Of a stretch of DNA of 45,771 nt, positions 16,556 through 24,657 are shown piece by piece; position 1 is the stretch's first letter, and each line of letters starts with the position of its first letter. The notes under the pieces are model-generated. The model was not told the DNA's origin. It did not search any database and saw only the letters and a program-made list of their open reading frames with translations. The DNA is taken from positions 1 through 45,771 of the forward strand of contig CAZGWJ010000011.1 of the NCBI GenBank assembly GCA_964529445.1. The letters run 5' to 3'. A program made the position numbers and the translations under genes. The stretch is from CAZGWJ01 sp964529445. Its GTDB lineage: Bacteria; Oederibacteriota; Muellerivitia; Muellerivitales; Muellerivitaceae.

Positions 16556-17898
16556 GATCCTCCGTCCTTCCTCCGTTCCTGATCCTGCTCCTCGCGGCGG
16601 TTTGCGCCCTCGCGGAAGTCGAGGTTCGACCCGCCGCGCGGTTCCTCCAACCCCTGGAGGTTCGCGGCGGGGGGGCACGCGCCGGCGCTATGGGTGGGGC
16701 CTTCACAGCCATCGGAGGCGTGTCGGAAGCCCTCTTCTTCAACCCGGCGGGATTGGCGGATCTTTCCGGTTTCGAGGTTGCGGCCCACCATTACGAGGGG
16801 TTCGCCTCCCTGAGGGAGGAGCGTATCGCCGGCGCCTTCGAGACGGGTCTTCTCGGCGCGGTCGGGTTCGAGGCCCACAGCGTGGGGTACGGCCGGGTGG
16901 ATTCGCGCGACGAGCAGGGATATCCCTTCGACGGAGCCACGACGGGCCGTCAGGGCGCCGCCGCCGGCTGGGGCGTTCCGATCTTCGGGGGTCCTGCGGT
17001 CGGCGCGGCCGTGCATGCCACGCGGCAACAGCTCATGGGTCGCGAGAAGAGGGCGCTCTGGTTCGACGCGGGAGTCCAGGGCCGGATCGGTTCGGGGTTC
17101 CGAGCGGGAGCCGCCTGTCGCGGGATCGGGACCGCCGAGGGCGAGGATACAATCCCCCTCCTACTCTCGCTCGGTGGCGCTTACCGTGCGGGGGGCGCGT
17201 TTCCCATCCTCCTGGTGCTGTCGGTGGACTACCAGCCCGACGGGGCCCATTATTTGGGAGTGGGGGCCGAACAGCAGGTATCCGGGAATTTCAAGGTTCG
17301 TCTCGGTTCCCGGGTGCCCCTGACGCGGGAGGAGATCGAGGGGTTCCGGGCTTTCGCCGCGGGGTTCGGATACCGGCAGGGCTCCCTGCTTGTCGATTAC
17401 GCCGTGGAACCCCAGGGTGACCTCGGGTTCACGCATCGCATCAGCCTGGGTGCCTCTGTCCTGTCGGGGACCCCTGCCGAGCCGACGCAGGTCGTTCCGA
17501 CCCCGGCAACCTCCACGCCCACCCCGACGGTGACGGCGACTCCCGTCGAAAACGCCGTGGACGCCTGGACGCCGACTTCAACCCCACGAGCGGTCGAGCC
17601 GGGGGCAACCACCCCGCTTCCTTCCGCGGCGAAGTCGGCCGGGGAGGCCGCGGATCTCCAGGACCAGTTGCGCGTCTATTCGATGGAAGCAGGGAAGGGA
17701 ATGGATTCGACCGCCCGGGCACGCGTCCGGGAACTGATCGAGTCCGTGAAAAAGCCCGGATCGGGTCCCGAGGCCTGGTGGGAACTGGGACAATTCTACG
17801 AACTTTCCGGTTACCCCGAATACGCCCGGAAGTGCTACGAAAACGTTCTCAAACTGGACCCGAAGCACCCCGGGGCCCTGCAAAAGATGCCGAAATAA
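16552..17898 (+). CDS. PorV/FadL-like outer-membrane barrel with TPT linker and TPR-like C-terminus
   Basis: A 448-residue protein. The ATG at 16552 overlaps the previous stop and opens into a signal peptide (MRSSVLPPFLILLLAAVCALA). GGGARAGAMGGAFTAIGG and ALFFNPAGLADL are the diagnostic start of the PorV/PorQ/OmpP1-type barrels, which in other bacteria are long-chain lipid channels or carriers of secreted cargo for type IX secretion. Barrel-like strands run to about residue 310. A Thr/Pro-rich linker (TPATSTPTPTVTATP) then leads to a helical end (residues ~390-448) with WWELGQFYELSGYPEYARKCYENVLKLDP, one to two TPR units. The periplasmic TPR presumably binds a partner. It is coupled to the Ig-domain gene before it and lies 155 bases upstream of the ECF sigma gene. 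Confidence 0.85.
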   Translation: MRSSVLPPFLILLLAAVCALAEVEVRPAARFLQPLEVRGGGARAGAMGGAFTAIGGVSEALFFNPAGLADLSGFEVAAHHYEGFASLREERIAGAFETGLLGAVGFEAHSVGYGRVDSRDEQGYPFDGATTGRQGAAAGWGVPIFGGPAVGAAVHATRQQLMGREKRALWFDAGVQGRIGSGFRAGAACRGIGTAEGEDTIPLLLSLGGAYRAGGAFPILLVLSVDYQPDGAHYLGVGAEQQVSGNFKVRLGSRVPLTREEIEGFRAFAAGFGYRQGSLLVDYAVEPQGDLGFTHRISLGASVLSGTPAEPTQVVPTPATSTPTPTVTATPVENAVDAWTPTSTPRAVEPGATTPLPSAAKSAGEAADLQDQLRVYSMEAGKGMDSTARARVRELIESVKKPGSGPEAWWELGQFYELSGYPEYARKCYENVLKLDPKHPGALQKMPK

Positions 17899-18053
17899 GG
17901 GTCGGTCGCTTCACGGACAGGGGTGGTCGGGGCGGAATCGGGTTGCGGAGCCGGAAAACACAGGATGGGGCCCCGTTTTGAGGCCGTGAAATATCCCGCC
18001 TGGAAGGAATAAACGACCGTGCCGGACCACCATTTATCGGAGGGGGACAGCCA

Positions 18054-18635
18054 GTGACCGAGGCCCCCGACGAGAGACAAATGATCGCAAGGATCCTGAA
18101 AGGGGACGCGCGGGCCCAGGAATGGCTGGTCTCGGCCCACCGCCAGCGGCTCTACGCGGCGAGTGTCCACTTCCTCGGGTATCGCGATCCGGAGGCGGAA
18201 GACGTGGTCCAGCAAGCGTTCGTCATCGCGTTCGAGAAGCTTTCCGGCTTCGAAGGCCGATCGAGCCTCTACACGTGGCTGGCGCACATCTGTGTGAACC
18301 TCTGTTACGAGCGATTGCGTGCGCGGGACCGGCAGGTGGTTTCCGCCCAACAGGACCTGGATTTCGTCACCAGCCCGGCCGCCTTCAAGCGTCATGAGGC
18401 GATGGAGGCGGAGGACGAGAAAACCCGGCGTCTCCGGATCCTGTCCGAGGCCATGAGAAGGATGGACGGGAAATGCCGGGAGGTCCTCACGTTGAGGGAC
18501 GTGGACGGAGTCCCCTATGCCGGGATCGGGAAACGACTGAAGGTGCCCATCGGCACCGTCATGAGCCGCTTGGCCCGTTGCCGGAGCGTATTGAAGGAGA
18601 TGGTCATGAAGTCGATGAAGGAGGTCCCCCAATGA
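18054..18635 (+). CDS. ECF-type RNA polymerase sigma factor
   Basis: A 193-residue sigma-70 family factor. Region 2 is seen in DPEAEDVVQQAFVIAFEKLSGFEGRSSLYTWLAHICVNLCYERLR (residues ~45-90). Region 4 is seen in MDGKCREVLTLRDVDGVPYAGIGKRLKVPIGTVMSRLARCR with its helix-turn-helix (residues ~138-178). The start is the GTG at 18054 after a CGGAGGGGG ribosome site. Its stop overlaps the next ATG by the usual ATGA, so sigma and anti-sigma-like protein are made together. Target genes cannot be read from the sequence; the adjacent envelope genes are natural candidates. Confidence 0.92.
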   Translation: MTEAPDERQMIARILKGDARAQEWLVSAHRQRLYAASVHFLGYRDPEAEDVVQQAFVIAFEKLSGFEGRSSLYTWLAHICVNLCYERLRARDRQVVSAQQDLDFVTSPAAFKRHEAMEAEDEKTRRLRILSEAMRRMDGKCREVLTLRDVDGVPYAGIGKRLKVPIGTVMSRLARCRSVLKEMVMKSMKEVPQ

Positions 18636-19276
18636 GCGACTTGATCCGCGATTATTTCGAAAGGGATCTGACCGAGGCCGAGAAGGACGAGTTGGGCCGT
18701 CTGCTCCAGTCGTCCCCCGAGGCTTCGCGGGAATTCGCCGCGTTCGCGGAGCGCCGGTATGCCGAGACGGGACTGCCCGAGCCGCGTTGGCCCGGCTCCT
18801 GGGGAACCGCCCTCCCGGCCTCCCTGAAAGTGGCGGGTGCCGCCCTCATCCTGGCCTCTCTCGCCCTGCTTGTCTGCAAGGGCCCCGAGTGGATCGGCGG
18901 CCATGACACCGCGGCCCCCGTCGTGGACCTTTCGTCACTGCCGGAGAATCGCGAGGAAATCCGGGCTACCCGTCCGGCGGAGCCGCAGGTCCCGAAGGCC
19001 GTGACCCCCGAGAGCTTCGTGGAGGGCCGGCGCTACACGGGACTCCTGGCCGTGGTGGACAAGCAGGTGCCGGCACCCGCGCGCGTGCGAGTGGTGGATG
19101 CCGCGGGCCGCGAGGTGCGGGTGCTCTACGATGGCACGCTTCCCAAGGGGACCTGGGTGTTCCGCTGGGACGGCCGCATCGATTCCGGGGCCTTCCCGCA
19201 GTCGGGGGCCTATGTCATCGAGGTCCTGTCATCGGGAAAAACCCTCCGCCAGCCGGTCACGCTGGATCCGCAATAA
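18632..19276 (+). CDS. Anti-sigma-factor-like membrane protein with C-terminal FlgD-type Ig domain
   Basis: A 214-residue protein coupled by ATGA overlap to the ECF sigma gene. The N-terminal ~60 residues (IRDYFERDLTEAEKDELGRLLQSSPEASREFAAFAERR) look like the acidic helical bundle of cytoplasmic anti-sigma domains. There is no HxxxCxxC zinc motif, so it is not a ZAS-type domain. A single membrane segment (ASLKVAGAALILASLALLVC) lies at about 69-88. The outside part ends in a FlgD-type Ig domain (RVRVVDAAGREVRVLYDGTLPKG, WDGR, GAYVIEVL; residues ~140-210). Such a domain on an anti-sigma factor is unusual; it could sense or dock with an exported protein such as the products of 16196-17898. The membrane anti-sigma role is inferred from context and topology. 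Confidence 0.75.
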   Translation: MSDLIRDYFERDLTEAEKDELGRLLQSSPEASREFAAFAERRYAETGLPEPRWPGSWGTALPASLKVAGAALILASLALLVCKGPEWIGGHDTAAPVVDLSSLPENREEIRATRPAEPQVPKAVTPESFVEGRRYTGLLAVVDKQVPAPARVRVVDAAGREVRVLYDGTLPKGTWVFRWDGRIDSGAFPQSGAYVIEVLSSGKTLRQPVTLDPQ

Positions 19277-19354
19277 CCAGACTCCACGGATGCTTTTCCG
19301 GCATCCCGTTAAAAAAAGGGTCCGACAGGGGATTTTTCCCGGCTTCCTGCTAAA

Positions 19355-19966
19355 ATGCATCCCCTTATGAGTCCGCCCCCCATCAAGCCCGTCCAAAGCG
19401 AGAAATTCATCTCGCCCGAGGAGGAGATGACCCTGCTCCGCCTGTCGCGGCACGTCCTGGTCCGGTTCGTCGAGGAGAAAGTCCAGCGTTTCCCGGACTC
19501 GGACCTGAAGGACCTTGACCTGACCGATAACCTGCGCCGCCCGGCTGGCGTCTTCGTGACCCTCAAGGCCGCCCTGCAGCTGCGGGGTTGCATCGGGACC
19601 ATCGTGGCCCAGATGCCGCTTTACCAGGCCGTCATCGAGAACACCATGAACTCGGCCGCGAGGGACCTGCGGTTCCCTCCGCTGCGCGCCGACGAACTGC
19701 CCTCCACGCGCATCGAGATCTCCGTCATGTCGCCCCTGGTCAAAGTGGCGTCCCTTTCCGAGGTGGTCGTGGGCCGTGACGGCCTCATGATCCGTGCGGT
19801 GGGGCGCAGCGGCGTCTTCCTGCCCCAGGTGCCCGTCGAGTGGCGATGGAACAAGCAGCAGTACCTCGAGGAACTGGGCGTGAAAGCGGGGCTGGGGCGG
19901 GACGGCTACAAGCGCAAGGATGCGGAATTCTGGCGTTTCACCGCGCAGGTTTTCAAGGAGAAATGA
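19355..19966 (+). CDS. amrA: AMMECR1-domain protein (AmmeMemoRadiSam system protein A)
   Basis: A 203-residue single-domain AMMECR1 protein. Diagnostic blocks are GVFVTLKAALQLRGCIGTI (the LRGCIG motif), MNSAARDLRFPPLRADEL, IEISVMSPL and FLPQVPVEWRWNKQQYLEEL. These proteins usually occur with a Memo protein and a radical-SAM protein; neither is in the window. The function is unproven, though RNA/protein modification has been proposed for the system. The start could also be the ATG at 19367; neither start has a clear ribosome site. The word TAAAAT at 19351-19356 overlaps the first ATG and, if it is a -10 box, would favour the later start. A strong terminator follows at 19991. Confidence 0.9.
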   Translation: MHPLMSPPPIKPVQSEKFISPEEEMTLLRLSRHVLVRFVEEKVQRFPDSDLKDLDLTDNLRRPAGVFVTLKAALQLRGCIGTIVAQMPLYQAVIENTMNSAARDLRFPPLRADELPSTRIEISVMSPLVKVASLSEVVVGRDGLMIRAVGRSGVFLPQVPVEWRWNKQQYLEELGVKAGLGRDGYKRKDAEFWRFTAQVFKEK

Positions 19967-19990
19967 AGGGGCCAATGGTCTTTCTGCGTT

Positions 19991-20029
19991 AAAAAAAAGC
20001 CCCGGCTCCTATCGGAGCCGGGGCTTTTT
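19991..20029. terminator. Strong bidirectional terminator
   Basis: AAGCCCCGGCTCC and GGAGCCGGGGCTT form a perfect GC-rich stem. A-run upstream and T-run downstream make it work in both directions, for the AMMECR1 gene (plus) and the convergent gene ending at 20053 (minus). Confidence 0.92.
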
Positions 20030-20052
20030 CGTTGGGCGAACCCGTGACGGGT

Positions 20053-20481
20053 TTACTTGTCGGGGTTCGCGTTTTTGTTGATCGGAACGACCGCCCCCGA
20101 GGAGGTCTTCTCCTTCTCCTGGGTTTTCACCTGGGTGCTGTCCCCGGCGTTCTCGGTCTGGACCTTGTTGTTGATCATCTGGCCCTTTCCGTCACCCGTC
20201 GAAACGCGCTCCTGGTTCTTCGTGTCACCCTGATTCACGTTCTTGGATTGGTTCTTGTTCTTCTTGTCCTTCTGTTTCTTTTCCTTCTTCTGCTTTTTCT
20301 CCCGTTTCTGCTTCTTCTCCTGCTTCTGGTCGCATTCGCCGGATTTCTGGGAAATCCCGGCTCCCTGGCCGCCTCCCTGGCCGGCACCCTTCCCGCCGCC
20401 TCCGCCCTTGGCGAACAGGGGCTCGGCGGATACTGAAAGCATGAACGCCATGCCGATCAACATCGCAACGATGCTTTTCAT
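20053..20481 (-). CDS. Small secreted low-complexity protein, Gly-rich then Lys/Gln-rich
   Basis: A 142-residue protein with a clear signal peptide (MKSIVAMLIGMAFMLSVSA). After it comes a Gly-rich run (KGGGGGKGAGQGGGQGAG, residues ~25-43), then one Cys (GECDQ), then a Lys/Gln/Glu run (KQKREKKQKKEKKQKDKK, residues ~55-75). The end is Asn/Thr/Gln-rich and polar, with no hydrophobic core. The mature protein is probably unstructured and strongly basic in the middle, so it could bind anionic polymers. No family is recognisable. It has AAGGAGAGG before the ATG and shares a bidirectional terminator with the AMMECR1 gene. Confidence 0.75.
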   Translation of the reverse strand: MKSIVAMLIGMAFMLSVSAEPLFAKGGGGGKGAGQGGGQGAGISQKSGECDQKQEKKQKREKKQKKEKKQKDKKNKNQSKNVNQGDTKNQERVSTGDGKGQMINNKVQTENAGDSTQVKTQEKEKTSSGAVVPINKNANPDK

Positions 20482-20587
20482 GATCCTCTCCTTGATTGAC
20501 GATGATCCTTCGAACGGAGTCTACCACGTTCATCTATCGGACGAAGGAGGGTAGGGATTGGTTGCATTCTGGGAATCGAGAAGGTTG

Positions 20588-21445
20588 TCAGAAAGAATAT
20601 CCTGCCCAGATGCTGTATCCGTCCCAATCGGTCGTTCCACCGGAGGAGGCCGGTGAGGAGCCGGTTCGTGTTGAATAATAGGGTTCCTTGGGCAAGCGGT
20701 CCTGGCCCCGTTGGTAGATAACCCCGAAAACCCAATTATCCTGGGGTCGCAAGGTGAGGCCGATTGTCCAAGCTACGGTGGATATCCGCCCCCCCTCGAT
20801 ACTGCCTGAGTCCCGGTTGCTTCGATGATCGGGACTTGTCCCGGCGATCTCGCCGGTTCCCGAGGTCCAATATCCTGTCGATAGGGGGACACTCACCCAT
20901 CCAGCAGGGTGGATCAGGGCGCCCAGGGTGAAACCCTGGACGGTGTTGGAGACCGGATAAGCGGTGCCGGAAACGGGGAAGATCCCCAGGGGGTCCGTTT
21001 CCGAAGTGTGTTCCTGGTATTGGCTGAAAAGAGAAAGGTTCAAGGACAGGGGATCCGAAACCCGAAGTTCCCCATCCAAGGTGATGTCCAGCGTTCGGTA
21101 GTCATCCCCGCCGACACCCCCGGTCAACCGCAGGGAGGGGGAGAAATCGCCAAAACCCAAACGCCCACCCACCAGGATTGCCCCGAAAAAAACGGGATCG
21201 CTTTCCAGGCGTCTTCGTCCAGCTGTCAGGCCTCCCAGGAGGGCGTGGCCCTGGTCATTCAGGTTGAACGCGGCCGTGAAGGCCACTTCATCCGAAAGGT
21301 AGCCGCCTTCCTGCGCGATGCGGGAAAAAAGGAATTGGTGTTCCCACGGGCTTTGGGAAAGGACGGATTCCTCGGGGGAGGCCCACCCGCTGGCCGGGAG
21401 CGAAAAAGCAACGAGGATAGAAAGAGACAGGATGCGTCGATTCAC
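20588..21445 (-). CDS. Outer-membrane beta-barrel protein of unknown function
   Basis: A 285-residue protein with a signal peptide (MNRRILSLSILVAFSLPASGWA). The body is made of alternating polar/hydrophobic strands with Gly/Ser/Thr turns (AFTAAFNLNDQGHALLGGLTAG, SLRLTGGVGGDDYRTLDITLDG, LSLNLSLFSQYQ, WTIGLTLRPQDNWVFGVIYQRG). It ends in YSIWAGYSF with a terminal Phe, as expected for a BAM-assembled barrel. Its N-terminal half resembles the transporter-type barrels that are annotated only as hypothetical. The PPi-PFK gene converges towards it in the same direction, 72 bases upstream of its stop side. Codon use is slightly less GC-biased than in the metabolic genes. Confidence 0.8.
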   Translation of the reverse strand: MNRRILSLSILVAFSLPASGWASPEESVLSQSPWEHQFLFSRIAQEGGYLSDEVAFTAAFNLNDQGHALLGGLTAGRRRLESDPVFFGAILVGGRLGFGDFSPSLRLTGGVGGDDYRTLDITLDGELRVSDPLSLNLSLFSQYQEHTSETDPLGIFPVSGTAYPVSNTVQGFTLGALIHPAGWVSVPLSTGYWTSGTGEIAGTSPDHRSNRDSGSIEGGRISTVAWTIGLTLRPQDNWVFGVIYQRGQDRLPKEPYYSTRTGSSPASSGGTTDWDGYSIWAGYSF

Positions 21446-21517
21446 GGTCTCCTCCAGACGGTTTCCCCGGCCGACATGGGACGGGTCCTTCTCGGGGCTC
21501 CGGATCAGGCCGATGTG

Positions 21518-23176
21518 CTATCGTTTCGAACGTTCCAGCCGCAGGGTTTCCGGCACCAGGTCGGCCACCTGGGAGGGGCCCCAATACTGGATGGGTCCGG
21601 GTGACTTGAAGTCGTCCGAAACGGCCCAGATCGCCCGCTTCGCGGCGAAGGCCTTGAAGGGCCTGCCCGACAGGTCCACGAGGGCCTTCTGGATGACCGG
21701 CTTGTCCTTCCCGTGACGGCGCTCCAGGTTCATCATCATGGTGAGGGGAACACCGCCGCACTTCCAGGTGGAGGCGGGTTTCAACAGGTTCCTCACGCTC
21801 GAGAGGTATCCGGTGAGCCCCGCCGCGGCCAGGTGGGAGGCCGTGAAGCCCAGGGCGTAGCAGTAGTCGGCGTCGAAGTTGGAGGGTGCCGCGCAACGGC
21901 CCTCGTAGCCGAAGAAGTGGGGAAGGGCCGAGAACTTGCCGTGGTAGCGGCCCGCCTTCCTCCATTCCTTCAGCTTCAACTCCACGGTCTCCATCAGGAG
22001 CTTCTCGGTCTCGATGCGCGAGACCTGCACGTTGCCGTGAGGGTCGCGGTCGGCCAGGAGCTGGGCCTGGATCCCGGCAGGGAGGGATTCGAAGGCGCGG
22101 AGCGAATCGACCGAGAGGCGGCCTTTCACGAAGGCCACCTTGTCGGCGGGGGATTCCAGGCGCTCGAAATCGGCATTGCCGGCCAGGGTGTCGTTCAACT
22201 CGCGGATGAGGGCCTTGATCTCGGGGATGAATTCGACGAGCCCTTCCGGGATGATCGCCACACCGTAGTTCTTGCCCTTCTCGGCGCGGGAATCCACGAC
22301 CTGCGCGATCCGCTCGGTGATCTCGGCCAGGGTCCACTTCTGGGCGGCCACCTCCTCGGAGACGAGGCAGACGTTGGGGTGCGTCTTCAGGGCCACTTCC
22401 AGGGCGATGTGCGAGGCCGAGCGGCCCATGACCTTGATGAAGTGCCAGTATTTCTTGGCTGAGAGGCAATCGCGCGTGATGTTGCCGGTGAGTTCCGCAT
22501 ACACCTTGCTGGCCGTGTCGAACCCGAAGGACACCTCGATGCGGTCATTCTTGAGGTCGCCGTCGATGGTCTTGGGGCACCCGACCACGCACACGGGTTC
22601 GCGGTTGGCGGCGAACCACTCGGCCAGGAGCGCCGCGTTGGTGTTGGAATCGTCGCCTCCCACGACCACGAGGGCCGTGACGCCGGCCTTGCGGAAGTTG
22701 TCGCGCACGGCCTTGAACTGCTCCTCGGTCTCCAGCTTGGTGCGGCCTGAGCCGATGATGTCGAAACCGCCGGTGTTGCGGTAGTCGGCAAGGAACTTGC
22801 CCGTGATCTCGATACGCTTGTCCTCGACGAGGCCGGAGGGCCCTCCCCGGTAACCGAAGAGCTGGTTCTTCGGGTTCAACTTCTTGAGCCCGTCGAACAG
22901 TCCGGCCACCACGTTGTGGCCGCCCGGCGCCTGCCCGCCGGAAAGCACCAGCCCCACCTTGATGGGCTTGGGTGTCCTCACGCCTGTGCCCTTCTCGAAC
23001 GAGACCTCCGGCTGGCCATAGGTGTGGGGGAAAAGGTTCCGGATGGCGGCCTGGTCGGAAATGCTCTGGGTGGCGCGACCCTTTTTCACGGCCACGGATT
23101 TGCCGGCGAGCACCTGGGGGAGCTTCGGGGAATACGCGGCGCGTGCGGCCTGCAGGGGGGAGATCTCTTTCTTCAT
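21518..23176 (-). CDS. pfp: Pyrophosphate-dependent 6-phosphofructokinase (PFP, long type)
   Basis: A 552-residue PFP beta-type enzyme, converting fructose 6-phosphate and PPi to fructose 1,6-bisphosphate and Pi, reversibly. LVLSGGQAPGGHNVVAG opens the active site. GGDDSNT has the second Asp that marks PPi use in place of ATP. PKTIDGDLKND holds the catalytic Asp, MGRSASHIALEVALK the sugar-phosphate site, and IIPEGLVEFIPE a further conserved block. Length and motifs match the long (about 550-residue) group of spirochaete, chlamydial and plant-beta type. The ATG at 23176 has GGAGG upstream; a longer in-frame start is not supported. Use of PPi here suggests a glycolysis that spares ATP. Confidence 0.95.
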   Translation of the reverse strand: MKKEISPLQAARAAYSPKLPQVLAGKSVAVKKGRATQSISDQAAIRNLFPHTYGQPEVSFEKGTGVRTPKPIKVGLVLSGGQAPGGHNVVAGLFDGLKKLNPKNQLFGYRGGPSGLVEDKRIEITGKFLADYRNTGGFDIIGSGRTKLETEEQFKAVRDNFRKAGVTALVVVGGDDSNTNAALLAEWFAANREPVCVVGCPKTIDGDLKNDRIEVSFGFDTASKVYAELTGNITRDCLSAKKYWHFIKVMGRSASHIALEVALKTHPNVCLVSEEVAAQKWTLAEITERIAQVVDSRAEKGKNYGVAIIPEGLVEFIPEIKALIRELNDTLAGNADFERLESPADKVAFVKGRLSVDSLRAFESLPAGIQAQLLADRDPHGNVQVSRIETEKLLMETVELKLKEWRKAGRYHGKFSALPHFFGYEGRCAAPSNFDADYCYALGFTASHLAAAGLTGYLSSVRNLLKPASTWKCGGVPLTMMMNLERRHGKDKPVIQKALVDLSGRPFKAFAAKRAIWAVSDDFKSPGPIQYWGPSQVADLVPETLRLERSKR

Positions 23177-23302
23177 GGGGTCCTCCAGGGAACCGGGGAA
23201 TAGGAAACGGCGGTTATTTTGGACGAAGCCGGGAGGTTTGAAAAGGAGGAACACGAAGGATAATGAGCCGACAAAGGCGCATGAAATGGGCACCGCGAAC
23301 CT

Positions 23303-23836
23303 TCAAGGGGCGAGCTCCAGGTTCGTAAGTTCCATCTCAAGGTTGTCCGTGAGGATGCCTTTTCCGACGGCCGCCTTGAGTTCGTTCGGCGTCCAGAACC
23401 GCCCCTCTTCAACCTCGACGGGATCGGGTCTCACGGCGCCATCCCAGCGTAACAAGTAGGTTCGGGTGTGTTCGGTTTCGAAGCCCGTGGACCAGACCCA
23501 GTCGTGATGTCTTTCGAGCGCGGAGGCGTCGGGGAGGAGGATGCCCAGTTCCTCCGCGAGTTCCCGCAGGGCCCCCTCCTCGTAGGACTCCCCGGCCGGG
23601 ACGTGGCCTCCCACCGAGGTGTCCCACAGGCCCGGCGCCACGCGTTTCAAGCGCGAGCGCTTCTGAAGGTAGTAGTCGCCCGCGGGGTTCACGACGAAGA
23701 TGTGGACGGCGCGGTGGCGAAGGGCCGGATTGCCGTGGACGTCGCCGCGGCGGACGCGGCCGACGATACGGCCCCCCTCGTCGAGGAGGTCCAGCATTTC
23801 CTCGTCGTTCTCCGCCGATGGGAGGGGAACAATCAT
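23303..23836 (-). CDS. Nudix hydrolase (IPP isomerase-like/YfcD type)
   Basis: A 177-residue protein. The Nudix box is complete: GHVPAGESYEEGALRELAEELGI fits Gx5Ex7REUxEExGU (residues ~85-107). The N-terminus (EEMLDLLDEGGRIVGRVRRGDVHG, ALRHRAVHIFVVN, YYLQKRSRLKRVAPGLWDTSVGGH) is that of the isopentenyl-diphosphate isomerase-like Nudix group, which includes E. coli YfcD of unknown substrate. The Trp-Asp-Thr-Ser motif before the box is typical. It is divergent from the YfiR-family gene with 162 bases between them. The true reaction cannot be read from sequence alone. Confidence 0.92.
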   Translation of the reverse strand: MIVPLPSAENDEEMLDLLDEGGRIVGRVRRGDVHGNPALRHRAVHIFVVNPAGDYYLQKRSRLKRVAPGLWDTSVGGHVPAGESYEEGALRELAEELGILLPDASALERHHDWVWSTGFETEHTRTYLLRWDGAVRPDPVEVEEGRFWTPNELKAAVGKGILTDNLEMELTNLELAP

Positions 23837-23958
23837 GCAGCCATTGTCGTCTTTCTTCGGAAGGCGTTCAAGGCGCCACGAATCGGCTGGAAAGGCCGGG
23901 GAACGACGGGTTCCGGCCGGCGGGTCGATGCTTTCCCTCCCGCCCCGGTCTTTCGCGA

Positions 23959-23964
23959 TACAAT
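23959..23964 (+). promoter_or_regulatory. Candidate -10 box (TACAAT)
   Basis: TACAAT lies 34 bases before the ATG of the YfiR-family gene. No clear -35 element is seen at the right distance. Confidence 0.35.
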
Positions 23965-23998
23965 GGGATGCATCCGGAACCGCCTGGAGATCCTGTTC

Positions 23999-24565
23999 AT
24001 GAAGAAGACCGTCCTCGCCATCCTCGGGATGCTGCTGTTCCTTCACGCAGCCGTCCCCTTGCGCGCCCAGGCGGGTTATGCGGCGTCGGCCGCGCTCGAC
24101 GAGTACCTCGTGAAGGGTTCGCTCCTCATCAACATCCCCAAATTCGTGACCTTTCCGGCCTCGGCCCTTTCCGAGAAGGGGCCCTTCGTCATCGGCGTCC
24201 TGGGCAATAATCCCTTCTCGGACGTGCTCGAGGACCTCGCCCGGAAGGGCCGCATCCAGGGACGCACGGTGACGGTGCGGTATCCCAAAAAAGTCTCCGA
24301 CGCCGGGGGGTGTCATCTCCTCTATATCGGGGTCTCCGAGGGGAAGCGCGTCGCGAAGATCCTAAAGGCCCTCCGAGGGAAAAGCATTCTCACCGTCAGC
24401 GACGTGCGGGATTTCGCGGGCCGGGGAGGCATGGTGGGCCTGGTGAGCGAGAACAACCGTGTCCAGTTCGAGATCAATCCGGAGGCGTTCCGGAAGGGCG
24501 GCTTGAAGGCGGGGACCCAACTCACGAAACTGGCTTCCCGGGTCATCCCGGAAGAAGGACCATGA
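23999..24565 (+). CDS. YfiR family (DUF4154) periplasmic protein
   Basis: A 188-residue protein with a signal peptide (MKKTVLAILGMLLFLHAAVPLRAQ). YLVKGSLLINIPKFVTFPASAL, FVIGVLGNNPFSDVLEDLA, RTVTVRYPKKVSDAGGCHLLYIG, KSILTVSDVRDFAGRGGMVGLV and RVQFEINPEAFRKGGL follow the YfiR pattern closely. In Pseudomonas, YfiR is a periplasmic inhibitor of the diguanylate cyclase YfiN. Here neither a YfiN-like cyclase nor a YfiB lipoprotein is adjacent, so any partner lies elsewhere. The start is the ATG at 23999 with TGGAGA upstream. No reliable terminator follows. Confidence 0.88.
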   Translation: MKKTVLAILGMLLFLHAAVPLRAQAGYAASAALDEYLVKGSLLINIPKFVTFPASALSEKGPFVIGVLGNNPFSDVLEDLARKGRIQGRTVTVRYPKKVSDAGGCHLLYIGVSEGKRVAKILKALRGKSILTVSDVRDFAGRGGMVGLVSENNRVQFEINPEAFRKGGLKAGTQLTKLASRVIPEEGP

Positions 24566-24605
24566 CCTCTCTTCTCGCGTCGATTCGAGGCGTCCCGGTC
24601 GCCGA

Positions 24606-24636
24606 GCCCTGAGCGACTGTAAGGCGTCGAACGGGC
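24606..24636 (+). repeat. TGAGC...GTCGAAC dispersed repeat
   Basis: GCCCTGAGCGACTGT and AAGGCGTCGAACGGGC, the same outer arms as at 130-160 with a different centre. It lies between the YfiR-family gene and deoC. Confidence 0.75.
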
Positions 24637-24657
24637 AAATTTCACACAGGAGCCGGC

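Noticed and set aside
19309..19342. Terminator between the anti-sigma gene and the AMMECR1 gene
   Set aside because: GGATGC...GGCATCC at about 19287-19306 is short and followed by A, not T, on the plus strand.
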